Positions 15,270-23,527 of a stretch of 64,000 nt of DNA are shown here, one piece after another (positions within the stretch are counted from its first letter, which is position 1; every line of letters begins with the position of its first letter). The position numbers were made by a program, and so were the translations under genes. Under the pieces are notes generated by a model. That model searched no databases. It was not told where the DNA came from and saw only the letters and a program-made list of their open reading frames with translations. The DNA is taken from the NCBI RefSeq assembly GCF_002920615.1, contig NZ_PQSU01000025.1, positions 90,570 to 154,569 of the forward strand, read 5' to 3'. This DNA comes from Streptomyces sp. Ru62 (lineage in GTDB: Bacteria; Actinomycetota; Actinomycetes; Streptomycetales; Streptomycetaceae).

Positions 15270-17697
15270 CGTCCCCCTTCCCGCAGGCGATGCCGTCCTT
15301 GTCGCGGTCCAGGTGGTGGCGGTCGCGGCCGTGGACCTTGAGGCGGCCGTACCCCTTGCCGAGGAGCCAGGCGCACCGTTCGGCCCGGGGCATCTTCGGG
15401 AACGTCCAGGGCACGCACTGGTCGATGCGGCCGTAGGCGTGGTCGCAGCCGTCGAAGCCCTCGGCCATCCTCACGCCCTGGTGGTGCTCGTGCGCGCTGC
15501 CCTGGGTGGCGCTCGGCCGGAGTTCGTCGGCGAAGGACTGCACGCGGGCCGCGGCGACCTGTCCCTCGGAGCCGACGCGGACCCACTTCGCCACCGACGG
15601 CACACCGTTCGCGTCGACCACCGACAGCATGTACCAGCCGGGCGGTGCCAGGTTCGGGTTGCTGGTCAGGCTGAGGTCGACGGTGTTGCCGTCGACGGTC
15701 ATCGGCAGGTCGACGTAGCGCTGGTTCGGGTCGGAGGAGTGGGTGACGGCGGCCGGGCGGATCAGGGACGCCTTCACCACCGGCTTGTCCACGGTGACGC
15801 GCTGGGAGGTGCCGTACGTCCAGCGGGTGCTCGCGAGCGAGGTGATCTGCGGCCGGGCGCCCTTGAACAGGTACGGCGGCTCGTAGATCGACACCCGCTG
15901 GTCGAAGGAGCCGTCACCGGGGTTGTCGCCGATGCTGAGCACCCGGCCGTCCGGCAGCAGCGTGGACGAGGAGTGGTAGGTCCGCGGGACCGGGTCGGTG
16001 GCCAGGCCCGCCTGGAAGGTGTTGGTCGCCGGGTCGTACAGGGATGCCTCGAAGACGGGGTCCTCACGGTAGGTGTGCAGGGCGCCGCCGGTCTCCAGCA
16101 CCGTGCCGTCGGGCAGGATCACCGCGGAGACGTACACCTTGCCCTGGGTTCCGGTCTGCGGGCTGCCATTGGCGTAGTGGCCCTGCGGCAGGTCGGGGCC
16201 GGGCAGGTACTGCGGTGCGGCGGCCTTCATGTCGATCAGGTCGGTCAGCCGGTGGGCGTCCGGGGAGACGGTGTGGTTGCCGCCGCCCATGGTGAGGACC
16301 TTCTGGTCCTGGGCGGGCGGCAGCAGCACCGACATCGACTGGTCGCGCTCGTCCTTCTTGCGCAGCCCGGGCACCTCGCTGATGGTCCCGGTGCCGTAGT
16401 CGTAGACGGAGGCGCCGGTGCCGGGCAGGCCGCCGCCGAAGACATGGCTGCCGGTGTAGAAGAGGCGGCCGTCCTGGAGCAGGATCATCGACGGGTAGAG
16501 CCCCCAGAAGGACCATGCCTGCCTGGCCTCGCCCATCGGCAGCCACTTGTTCCCGGCGTAGGAGAAGTGCTCGTTGACGACCGTGCCGGCGGAGTCCTCG
16601 CCGAGACCGCCCAGCGCGATGACGTCACCGTTGCCCATCGCGGTCGCTGACGGGTACCAGTGCCCGGCCAGCATGTCGTTGACCTTGGTGTACCTGTTCT
16701 GGGCCGGGTCGAAGACATAGCTCGTCCGCAGGCCCTTGTAGCCGACGCTGCCGTCCGGTGCGGCGTAGTCCTTGTTGCCGCCGACCACCAGCACCCGGCC
16801 GTCCGGGAGCTGGACGTGCCCGGCGCAGAAGAAGTCCTCCGGGGTCGGGATGTCGGTGTAGGTACCGGTCGCCGGGTCGAACAGGCTGGTCCTGAAGGTG
16901 CCGGCGGCGAACGCGCCCCGGTCGTTGCCGGAACCGGCGATCAGCAGCACCTTGCCGGTGTGCAGCAGCACCGAGTGGATCGCGCGCACCGGGGAGTTGG
17001 CGGACTGCACGCTCCACCTGCCCCGGCACTCCGGCCCGGTGCCGCCCGTCGTGCAGGGGTCCGGCGCGGCGGGCACGGTGGCGTCGGTCATCGCGTAGTC
17101 GTCGGTGGTGAGGGTGCCGACGCCGTACAGGGCGCCGCCCCAGGTGATCTGGTCGGTGTTCGGCGGGATGACCGGGGTGCGCACCTCGGTGCGGGTCCAG
17201 CCGGCCGACTGGGGCAGGGTCCTGAGGTCGGTCCAGTACACCCAGCCCTGGGTGGTGTCGTGCCGGAACAGGGTGAACGCCACGTCCGGGGTGCTCGACC
17301 GGTACCAGAACGACAGGTCGTACTGGCGGCCGGGGGTGACCTGCGGGGCGCAGGAGTTCTCCAGCATCATCGTCTTGCGGTCGCCGGCGGCGCGCCGGGT
17401 CAGCTCGATGCGGACGGCGCGGCTGCCGCTGTGGGCGTCGTCGGTGACGGTGAAGGAGAAGTCGTTGTCCCCCCAGCCCGACTTCTCGAAGCACTGCGGG
17501 AACCGGGACGGCCCGTCGAGCACCTCCAGACCGGGGTTCTTCACCAGGTTGCTCGCGGCGGTGGCGCTCTGCGTCCCGAGCGGGCCGAGGCCGAGCGCCG
17601 CGGTGAACAGCAGCAGCGCGGTCAGCAGCAGCCGGGTGCGGGTCGGCCGGGCTCTGGCCGGTCCGGGCGGGCGGTAGGGCATGACGGTGTACGGCAC
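15256..17697 (-). CDS. Secreted copper radical oxidase (galactose-oxidase/GlxA-like) with C-terminal Excalibur domain
   Basis: An 813-residue exported enzyme. The signal sequence has a long basic N-region and hydrophobic core RLLLTALLLFTAALGL (22-37). Residues about 50-205 form a carbohydrate-binding-like beta-sandwich, about 225-610 a Kelch-type propeller, and about 615-708 the family's C-terminal beta domain. Copper-site residues are recognisable: C291 in FFCAGH and Y348 in GHWYPSAT (the thioether-linked Cys-Tyr cofactor pair), Y574/H575 in PRTYHSSS, and H653 in VTHSSDPNQ. It should oxidise a primary alcohol or aldehyde to a more oxidised product plus H2O2. The extra tail carries an Excalibur calcium motif DRDKDGIAC (797-805). 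It heads an apparent locus with two glycosyltransferases, echoing the known cslA-glxA pairing in streptomycetes. Confidence 0.9.
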   Translation of the reverse strand: MPYTVMPYRPPGPARARPTRTRLLLTALLLFTAALGLGPLGTQSATAASNLVKNPGLEVLDGPSRFPQCFEKSGWGDNDFSFTVTDDAHSGSRAVRIELTRRAAGDRKTMMLENSCAPQVTPGRQYDLSFWYRSSTPDVAFTLFRHDTTQGWVYWTDLRTLPQSAGWTRTEVRTPVIPPNTDQITWGGALYGVGTLTTDDYAMTDATVPAAPDPCTTGGTGPECRGRWSVQSANSPVRAIHSVLLHTGKVLLIAGSGNDRGAFAAGTFRTSLFDPATGTYTDIPTPEDFFCAGHVQLPDGRVLVVGGNKDYAAPDGSVGYKGLRTSYVFDPAQNRYTKVNDMLAGHWYPSATAMGNGDVIALGGLGEDSAGTVVNEHFSYAGNKWLPMGEARQAWSFWGLYPSMILLQDGRLFYTGSHVFGGGLPGTGASVYDYGTGTISEVPGLRKKDERDQSMSVLLPPAQDQKVLTMGGGNHTVSPDAHRLTDLIDMKAAAPQYLPGPDLPQGHYANGSPQTGTQGKVYVSAVILPDGTVLETGGALHTYREDPVFEASLYDPATNTFQAGLATDPVPRTYHSSSTLLPDGRVLSIGDNPGDGSFDQRVSIYEPPYLFKGARPQITSLASTRWTYGTSQRVTVDKPVVKASLIRPAAVTHSSDPNQRYVDLPMTVDGNTVDLSLTSNPNLAPPGWYMLSVVDANGVPSVAKWVRVGSEGQVAAARVQSFADELRPSATQGSAHEHHQGVRMAEGFDGCDHAYGRIDQCVPWTFPKMPRAERCAWLLGKGYGRLKVHGRDRHHLDRDKDGIACGKGDVRRS

Positions 17698-17731
17698 AGA
17701 GGTCCCCCTCTATCGGTGGCGGTCCTGCGGA

Positions 17732-19285
17732 TCAGCCGGCGCGGCCGATGCGGAGGATGTCGATCCGGCCGCCGCCCTCCCCGAAGGTGGCGACCGGGGT
17801 GCCGTGCGCGAACAGGGCGCGCAGCGTGGGCAGATGCTCGCGCTCGCCGCGCAGGGCGGGCGTGGACACGACGTAGTCGATGTCCTTCCAGCCGTGCGGC
17901 AGGGTCTTGCTGACCGCCGGGTCCTGGTCCAGCTTGTAGTGCCAGATGACGCCGGTGCCGGGCCGGTATCCGGCGTCGACGGCGTCCAGCCAGAGCACGC
18001 CGTCGGTGACCAGGCGGACCTCGGCTCGGTCGCCGGTGTCCGTCTCGCGCAGCCAGCGGGCGGCCTCGCGGTAGACGCGGTTGTCGTCGGCGGTGGTGGC
18101 GAGCCGGTCCTGGTGGTACCAGGCGGGGCCGGCGACCCCCGCGGCGGCGAGGAGCGCGGCGAGGGCGGCTGCGGACCGCAGCCGGGGCCGGCCGGGCAGC
18201 CGCTCGACCAGCACCTGGACGAGCCCGGCGAGGGTCAGCGCCAGGAAGGGCAGCACCTGCGCGATGTACATCTGCGGCAGGTATCCGCCGGGCCGGAGCG
18301 CGACCAGGGTGAGCACCAGGACGCCGAGGGCGGCGGGCCGCAGCCGCCGCACCGGCAGCGCGCACAGCGCGGCGACGCCGCCCCCGATCAGCAGGTACGG
18401 GTCCTGGGTGAGCCAGTCCGTGAACAGCCGGTGGGCGTCGGTGCCCGCTTGGAAGGCGGAGCCGCTGCCCTCCCGCCCGCCGAGCTGGAACTTCAGCGTG
18501 CCGAGCAGCGAGACATGGCCGGCACCGGGCAGCAGCTCGCCCTTGAGCAGGGCGTACAGCGGATAGAACAGGCCGGTCAGCACGAAGCCGGAGAAGAAGC
18601 CGGCCAGGGAGAACTTCCGGGTGCTGGGGTGACTGCCCTGCCACATCGCCACCAGCAGCACCGGCAGCAGCACGCCGATGGTCTCCTTGGAGAGCACCGC
18701 GAGCGCGAAGGACATGCCGGCCGCGGCGTGGTGCCACAGGTCGCGGCGCGGCGAGAGGGCGAAGGCGAACGCGGCCAGCGCCCACAGGACGGCGAAGTTG
18801 TCCAGGTAGATCTGCCGGTGCAGCACGACCGCGAGCGGTGACAGCCCGTACAGCAGGACCGCGCCCGCGGCGGCGGGCCGGGCCAGGCCGAGGCGGCGGC
18901 CGACGACGTGGACCAGGACGCAGCTCACGGCGGCCACCGGGAGCATCGCGATGCGGCCCTGGACGAACGTGGGCAGGTCGGGCAGGAGCAGATCGGGCAG
19001 CCAGGAGACGCCCGAGAGTTGTATCCAGCCCAGCGGCGGATGGTCGTACCAGTAGGTGTAGTGCGCGAGTTCCCCGTGCCGGACGGCCCAGGACTGCGCG
19101 AGATAGGTGCCCTCGTCGTCGTTGGGAAACGGGTATTTCCCGATTCCCCGCGCACGCAGCACGAGCGCGATGATGATTACCGGAGCAACCCAGAAATAAT
19201 CCGACCGAAACAATGTGCGACGCGCCGCGGGCCGGTCTCCCTGTGAATTATCCGCCTCCGGCCGGAGAACAACGGCAGTCCCCAT
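17732..19285 (-). CDS. Polytopic glycosyltransferase of the GT39/GT83-like (GT-C) superfamily
   Basis: A 517-residue integral membrane protein with about ten to twelve hydrophobic helices. The GT-C signature is in the first external loop: PFPNDDEGTYLAQSW (about residues 52-66), with adjacent acidic residues. Then come HYTYWYDHPPLGW and a second loop with RQIYLDNF. Such enzymes take sugars from polyprenyl-phosphate donors and add them to extracellular acceptors. The C-terminal 130 residues form a soluble external domain. The ATG at 19285 follows a long G-rich stretch (GGGGGTGGGGGA). It is upstream of the copper oxidase gene on the same strand (34-base gap), so the two are probably one transcript. 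The first 60 codons are less G/C-rich than the rest. Confidence 0.85.
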   Translation of the reverse strand: MGTAVVLRPEADNSQGDRPAARRTLFRSDYFWVAPVIIIALVLRARGIGKYPFPNDDEGTYLAQSWAVRHGELAHYTYWYDHPPLGWIQLSGVSWLPDLLLPDLPTFVQGRIAMLPVAAVSCVLVHVVGRRLGLARPAAAGAVLLYGLSPLAVVLHRQIYLDNFAVLWALAAFAFALSPRRDLWHHAAAGMSFALAVLSKETIGVLLPVLLVAMWQGSHPSTRKFSLAGFFSGFVLTGLFYPLYALLKGELLPGAGHVSLLGTLKFQLGGREGSGSAFQAGTDAHRLFTDWLTQDPYLLIGGGVAALCALPVRRLRPAALGVLVLTLVALRPGGYLPQMYIAQVLPFLALTLAGLVQVLVERLPGRPRLRSAAALAALLAAAGVAGPAWYHQDRLATTADDNRVYREAARWLRETDTGDRAEVRLVTDGVLWLDAVDAGYRPGTGVIWHYKLDQDPAVSKTLPHGWKDIDYVVSTPALRGEREHLPTLRALFAHGTPVATFGEGGGRIDILRIGRAG

Positions 19286-19623
19286 GCGGAATCCCCCACC
19301 CCCACTTATGACCCGACTCGACCCAGGGACCTCCCCCTCGAACCCCCTGGAAACCGGGCAGGCCGGAGCATCATGGCACAGGTCGCCCCCCTACATGAGA
19401 GGAATCCCAGATTCCGCTCGTGCGCCGGCGCCACATTGCCGAGGAATTGGTGAACCTGCTAGCTTCACTGAAAAGCTCGCCGCGATCGTGTTGCGATCAT
19501 GCGGGAAATCACCCCGGAAGGCCGGGGGAAGTGGGCCCGGGGGAACCGGGGGGTTGAGAAGGGCCCGACGATCGCATTCCGCTGCGCGAGCACGGGAAGA
19601 CCAGGGAACCAAGGGGGGAATTC
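19286..19623. promoter_or_regulatory. Divergent promoter region of the glycan locus
   Basis: These 338 gene-free bases separate the divergent glycosyltransferases. On the plus strand TTGCCG at 19436-19441 and TAGCTT at 19460-19465 (18-base spacing) are a plausible promoter, leaving a leader of about 150 bases before the GTG at 19624. Within that leader GCGATC is repeated at close spacing around 19480-19500. No open frame with coding character is present. Confidence 0.35.
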
Positions 19624-20889
19624 GTGGTCTCCGCTGTCCTGTTCATCGATTCCGTCGTCCTGATGGTCGCGGCCGGCGTCACGCTGTGGTGGATGCTCCA
19701 TGCCTGGCGCACCCCGGAGACACTCCGGTCCACGGCCTTCGCCGAGCCCGACGGCAAGCCCGGCCTGTCCTTCTCGCTGCTGGTCCCGGCCCGGCACGAG
19801 GAGGCCGTACTGCGGCACACCGTCGAGCAGATGCTCCGCATCGACCACCCGTCCTACGAGATCCTGGTGATCGTCGGCCACGACGACCCGGGCACCGCCG
19901 CCATCGCCGGGCAACTGGCCCGGGAACACCCGGAGAAGGTCCGCACGGTCGTCGACACCCACGAGGTGAAGAACAAGCCGCGCGCCCTCAACACCGCGCT
20001 GCCGCACGCCCGCGGCCAGGTCATCGGGGTCTTCGACGCCGAGGACGTCGTCCACCCCGAGCTGCTGGAACACGTCGACTTCGCCTTCCGGCGCGAGAAC
20101 GCCGACGTCGTCCAGGGCGGCGTCCAGCTGATCAACTACCAGAGCAGCTGGTACAGCCTGCGCAACTGCCTGGAGTACTTCTTCTGGTTCCGCAGCCGGC
20201 TCCACCTGCACGCCCGCAAGGGCTTCATCCCGCTCGGCGGCAACACCGTCTTCGTCCGCTCCGAACTGCTGCGGGCCACCGGCGGCTGGGACGGCGACTG
20301 CCTCGCCGAGGACTGCGACCTGGGCGTACGGCTGTCCAGCGGTGGAGCCAAGGTCGTCGTCGCCTACCACTCCGCGCTCGTCACCCGCGAGGAGACTCCC
20401 GACTCCCTCAAGGCCCTCTACAAGCAGCGGACCCGCTGGAACCAGGGCTTCCTCCAGGTGCTGCGCAAGGGCGAGTGGCGCCGGCTGCCCGGCGTCGGCC
20501 AGCGGCTGCTCGCCCGCTACACGCTGAGCACCCCGTTCGTGCAGGCCGCGACCGGCGTGATGATCCCGCTCGGCATCCTGGCCGCGCTGATCGGCGGCGT
20601 ACCGCTGCCGTTCTCGCTGTTCGCCTGGCTGCCCATGCTGCCGATGGCCGCGATGGTCGTCTTCGAGGCCGTCGCGCTGCACGACTTCGGCAAGGAGTAC
20701 GGCTTCCGCATCGGCGTCCTGCAGTACGTCAAGCTCATCGCCGGCGGGCCGGTGTACGCGGTCGTCCTGGCCGCCGCCGCGCTGCGCGCCGTCTGGCGCG
20801 AGTACACCGGGCGGCACGACTGGGAGCTGACCTCCCATGTCGGCGCCCACCTGCCCGTGCAGACCCCGCAGCCCCAGGAGGCCCGGTGA
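19624..20889 (+). CDS. Processive family-2 glycosyltransferase (cellulose-synthase/hyaluronan-synthase-like)
   Basis: A 421-residue membrane GT2 enzyme. After one N-terminal helix (residues about 3-25) the cytoplasmic catalytic domain shows the processive motifs: LLVPARHEEA, the DXD-like FDAEDVV, the acceptor-base EDCDLG, and QxxRW as QRTRWNQG. Two to three C-terminal helices follow, as in enzymes that thread a polymer through the membrane. The start is a GTG with GGGGGGA nine bases upstream. It is shorter than typical CslA proteins, lacking the extra N-terminal helices. It is divergent from the GT-C/oxidase pair, and together these point to synthesis and oxidation of a surface polysaccharide. 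The sugar is unknown. Confidence 0.9.
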   Translation: MVSAVLFIDSVVLMVAAGVTLWWMLHAWRTPETLRSTAFAEPDGKPGLSFSLLVPARHEEAVLRHTVEQMLRIDHPSYEILVIVGHDDPGTAAIAGQLAREHPEKVRTVVDTHEVKNKPRALNTALPHARGQVIGVFDAEDVVHPELLEHVDFAFRRENADVVQGGVQLINYQSSWYSLRNCLEYFFWFRSRLHLHARKGFIPLGGNTVFVRSELLRATGGWDGDCLAEDCDLGVRLSSGGAKVVVAYHSALVTREETPDSLKALYKQRTRWNQGFLQVLRKGEWRRLPGVGQRLLARYTLSTPFVQAATGVMIPLGILAALIGGVPLPFSLFAWLPMLPMAAMVVFEAVALHDFGKEYGFRIGVLQYVKLIAGGPVYAVVLAAAALRAVWREYTGRHDWELTSHVGAHLPVQTPQPQEAR

Positions 20890-21095
20890 CGGCGCCGCCC
20901 GCCCACGTCTCGATCGTCGTGCCGACCTTCGGGGAAGCCGGCACCGTCCACGCCCTGCTCACCCGCATCGCCGCCGCCGTGCCCGACGGTGTCCGCGCCG
21001 CAGTGGGCTTCGCCGACGACTCCGCCGACCACACCTGCGGGCCGGCACCGATCGGCCCGGGCCCGGTGGAACCGATACCGGACCCACTGAGCTGA
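20886..21095 (+). pseudogene. Truncated GT2 (polyprenyl-phosphate glycosyltransferase-like) remnant
   Basis: A GTG overlapping the previous stop by four bases opens a 69-codon frame. Its first 45 residues match the beginning of dolichol/polyprenyl-phosphate sugar transferases: HVSIVVPTFGEAGTVHALL, then GFADDSADHT, where family members have the DDxSxDxT donor site. After that the similarity stops abruptly in a Pro/Gly-rich run (GPAPIGPGPVEPIPDP) and a stop. A whole enzyme would need about 200 more residues. The coupling suggests the ancestral operon contained this transferase. What remains is probably non-functional. The following 160 bases up to the YyaL-type gene hold only GCCGGGCCCGGT-like repeats. 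Confidence 0.7.
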
Positions 21096-21255
21096 CGCCC
21101 GGCCCAACGGCTGCACCGCACACCGCCGGGCCCGGTCGAACCAGCACCCGTCCCGCCGCCCCCGCGGCCGGACGTCAGCCGTACCGACGACCACATCGCA
21201 CCCCGCCGGGCCCGGTGGCGTCGGTGCCGGGGCGCCGGGCCGGTGGCCGGGGCTG

Positions 21256-23289
21256 TCAGGGAGCGGTCAGCTTCGTCCGCAGGGCGTCCGGGTCCGTCAC
21301 CGGCAGGTCGCAGACGAAGCCGCGGCAGACGTAGGCGGTGGGCGCGCCGTCGGTGAGGGTGCGGCCGGTGAGCAGCGGGAACTCCTCGCTGTCCGGGGTG
21401 CCGCAGGCGACGACGGCCCCGGGGGCGGTGCTCAGCAGCGCCGTACGGTGCAGGGCCGCCGTCCGCTCGTCGTCCGGGGCCGGTCCGACGACCGCCACCT
21501 CGCGGGGCCCGTCGAGCAGCGCCTCGGCGACGGCCAGCCCCCATCCGATGAACCGGGGCACACGCGGCCCGAGCGTCTTCACGACCCCCAGCGCCCGCTC
21601 GGCGGCGGCCCGGTGCGGCTCGGAGCCGGTGTGGGCGGCGTAGCTCAGCAGCGCGCCGGCCGCGGCGGTCCAGCCGGAGGGCGCGGCGTTGTCGGTGGGG
21701 TCCTGGGGCCGGCGGATGAGCTGCTCGGCGTCGGACGCCGTGTCGTACAGGGCACCGCTCTCGGTGTCGGTGAAGCGGGCGAGGACGTGGTCGAGCAGCA
21801 GTCCGGCGAAGTCGAGCCAGACGCCCTCGCCGGTCACGGAGGCGAGCGCGAGGAAGCCCTCGGCGACGTCGGCGTAGTCCTCCAGCACCCCCGCGTTCGG
21901 GCCGACCCGGCCGTCCTTGCTGGTGCGGGCGAGCCGGCCGTGTTCGTCGAGGTGGACGCGGACCAGCAGGTCGGCGGCGGCGACGGCGGCCTCGGTGAGG
22001 TCCGGCCGGTCGAAGCAGGCGCCGGTCTCGGCGAGCGCGGCGATGGCGAGCCCGTTCCAGGCGGCGACGACCTTGTCGTCCCGGCCGGGCGCGGGCCGCC
22101 GGTCCCGGGCGGCGAGGAGCCGGTCCTTGACGGAGGCGATCTTCTCGGCCTCGAACACGCCTTCCGTCTGCGGGAGTTGCAGGACGGACTGGCCGTGCTC
22201 GAAGGTGCCCTCATCCGTCACGCCGAAGTACTGGGCGGCGAGGTCGGCGTCGTCCCCGAGGACCTCACGCAGCTGATCGGGCCGCCAGACGTAGTACGCC
22301 CCCTCGACGTGCCGCCCGCTGCCGTCGTCGCTGTCGGCGTCCAGGGCGGAGGCGAATCCGCCCTCGGCGGTGCGCAGTTCGCGCAGCAGGAACTGGGCGG
22401 TGTCCAGCGCGACCCGCCGGGCGAGGTCCGAGCCGGTGGCCCGCCACAGGTGGGTGTACACCCGGCAGAGCAGGGCGTTGTCGTACAGCATCTTCTCGAA
22501 GTGCGGCACGACCCAGTCGCGGTCCACGGAGTACCGGGCGAACCCGCCGCCGAGCTGGTCGTAGATGCCGCCCCTGGCCATCCGCTCACAGGTGTCCCGG
22601 GCCATCTGGAGCGCGCCCTCGGCACCGGTCCGCGCGTGATGGCGGAGCAGGAACTCCAGCACCATGGACGGCGGGAACTTCGGCGCGCCGCCGAATCCGC
22701 CGCGCTGCGGGTCGTACTCACGGGTGAGCCCGAGCAGGGCCTGCGCGAGCTCCTGCTCGCCGGGCGCCTCGGCGGCCTGCCGGACGATCTCCCGCTGGGC
22801 GAGATCGCGGACGATCTTCCCGGCGACGTCGGCGACCTCGTCCCGGCGGGTGGTCCAGGCCTGCTGGACGCCCTCCAGCACCTGCCGGAAGGAGGGCATG
22901 CCGTGCCGGGGCGCGGGCGGGAAGTAGGTGCCGAAGTAGAACGGCTCCGCGTCCGGGGTGAGGAACACGGTCATGGGCCAGCCGCCGTGCCCGGTGGCCG
23001 CCTGGACGGCCTCCATGTAGACGGCGTCCACGTCCGGCCGCTCCTCGCGGTCGACCTTGACGCTGACGAAGTGCTCGTTGAGGTAGTCGGCGGTGGCCCG
23101 GTCCTCGAAGGACTCGTGGGCCATCACATGGCACCAGTGGCAGCTGCTGTACCCGACGCTCAGCAGGACGGGCCTGCCGGTCCTGCGGGCCTCGTCGAAG
23201 GCCTCGCCGGACCACGGCCACCAGTCGACGGGGTTGTCCGCGTGCTGGAGCAGGTACGGGGACGTCTCATGGGCCAGTCGATTCGGCAT
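21256..23289 (-). CDS. YyaL/SSP411-type protein: thioredoxin-fold domain plus (alpha/alpha)6 barrel (DUF255)
   Basis: A 677-residue cytoplasmic protein of the widespread DUF255/YyaL (spermatogenesis-associated 20-like) family, full length. The N-terminal 160 residues begin with the hallmark NRLAHETSPYLLQHADNPVDW and a thioredoxin-like CxxC in SSCHWCHVM (C50, C53), followed by DREERPDVDAVYM and GWPMTVFLTP. The rest is a helical barrel resembling N-acylglucosamine 2-epimerase/cellobiose epimerase folds. It may act in redox-linked carbohydrate or protein quality control, but the reaction is not established. The ATG at 23289 is the only one consistent with the family N-terminus. It stands alone. 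Confidence 0.93.
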   Translation of the reverse strand: MPNRLAHETSPYLLQHADNPVDWWPWSGEAFDEARRTGRPVLLSVGYSSCHWCHVMAHESFEDRATADYLNEHFVSVKVDREERPDVDAVYMEAVQAATGHGGWPMTVFLTPDAEPFYFGTYFPPAPRHGMPSFRQVLEGVQQAWTTRRDEVADVAGKIVRDLAQREIVRQAAEAPGEQELAQALLGLTREYDPQRGGFGGAPKFPPSMVLEFLLRHHARTGAEGALQMARDTCERMARGGIYDQLGGGFARYSVDRDWVVPHFEKMLYDNALLCRVYTHLWRATGSDLARRVALDTAQFLLRELRTAEGGFASALDADSDDGSGRHVEGAYYVWRPDQLREVLGDDADLAAQYFGVTDEGTFEHGQSVLQLPQTEGVFEAEKIASVKDRLLAARDRRPAPGRDDKVVAAWNGLAIAALAETGACFDRPDLTEAAVAAADLLVRVHLDEHGRLARTSKDGRVGPNAGVLEDYADVAEGFLALASVTGEGVWLDFAGLLLDHVLARFTDTESGALYDTASDAEQLIRRPQDPTDNAAPSGWTAAAGALLSYAAHTGSEPHRAAAERALGVVKTLGPRVPRFIGWGLAVAEALLDGPREVAVVGPAPDDERTAALHRTALLSTAPGAVVACGTPDSEEFPLLTGRTLTDGAPTAYVCRGFVCDLPVTDPDALRTKLTAP

Positions 23290-23527
23290 GACTCCATCCT
23301 GCCGCAGCGATCCCCGCGCGGTACGACAGCCCCGGACGGCGGCCCCCGGTTTCGCCGGACCGGCGGGTGCCGTGGCGACGCCGTGGGGGCGGCTCCCGGA
23401 CGTGATCGGCCGGGAGGCGGTCGACACGAAACCCTCACCACCCCCGCTGATCGCCACCCCCTCGCCATGCCGCCTTCCCCGAAGGACACTCGTACGCAAC
23501 GGAGTTGACGCCGGAGGGGGACGGGAC

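Noticed and set aside
20890..21255. Additional short genes in the region after the truncated glycosyltransferase
   Set aside because: Frames present are Pro/Gly/Arg-rich, lack ribosome-binding sites and coincide with GCCGGGCCCGGT repeats.
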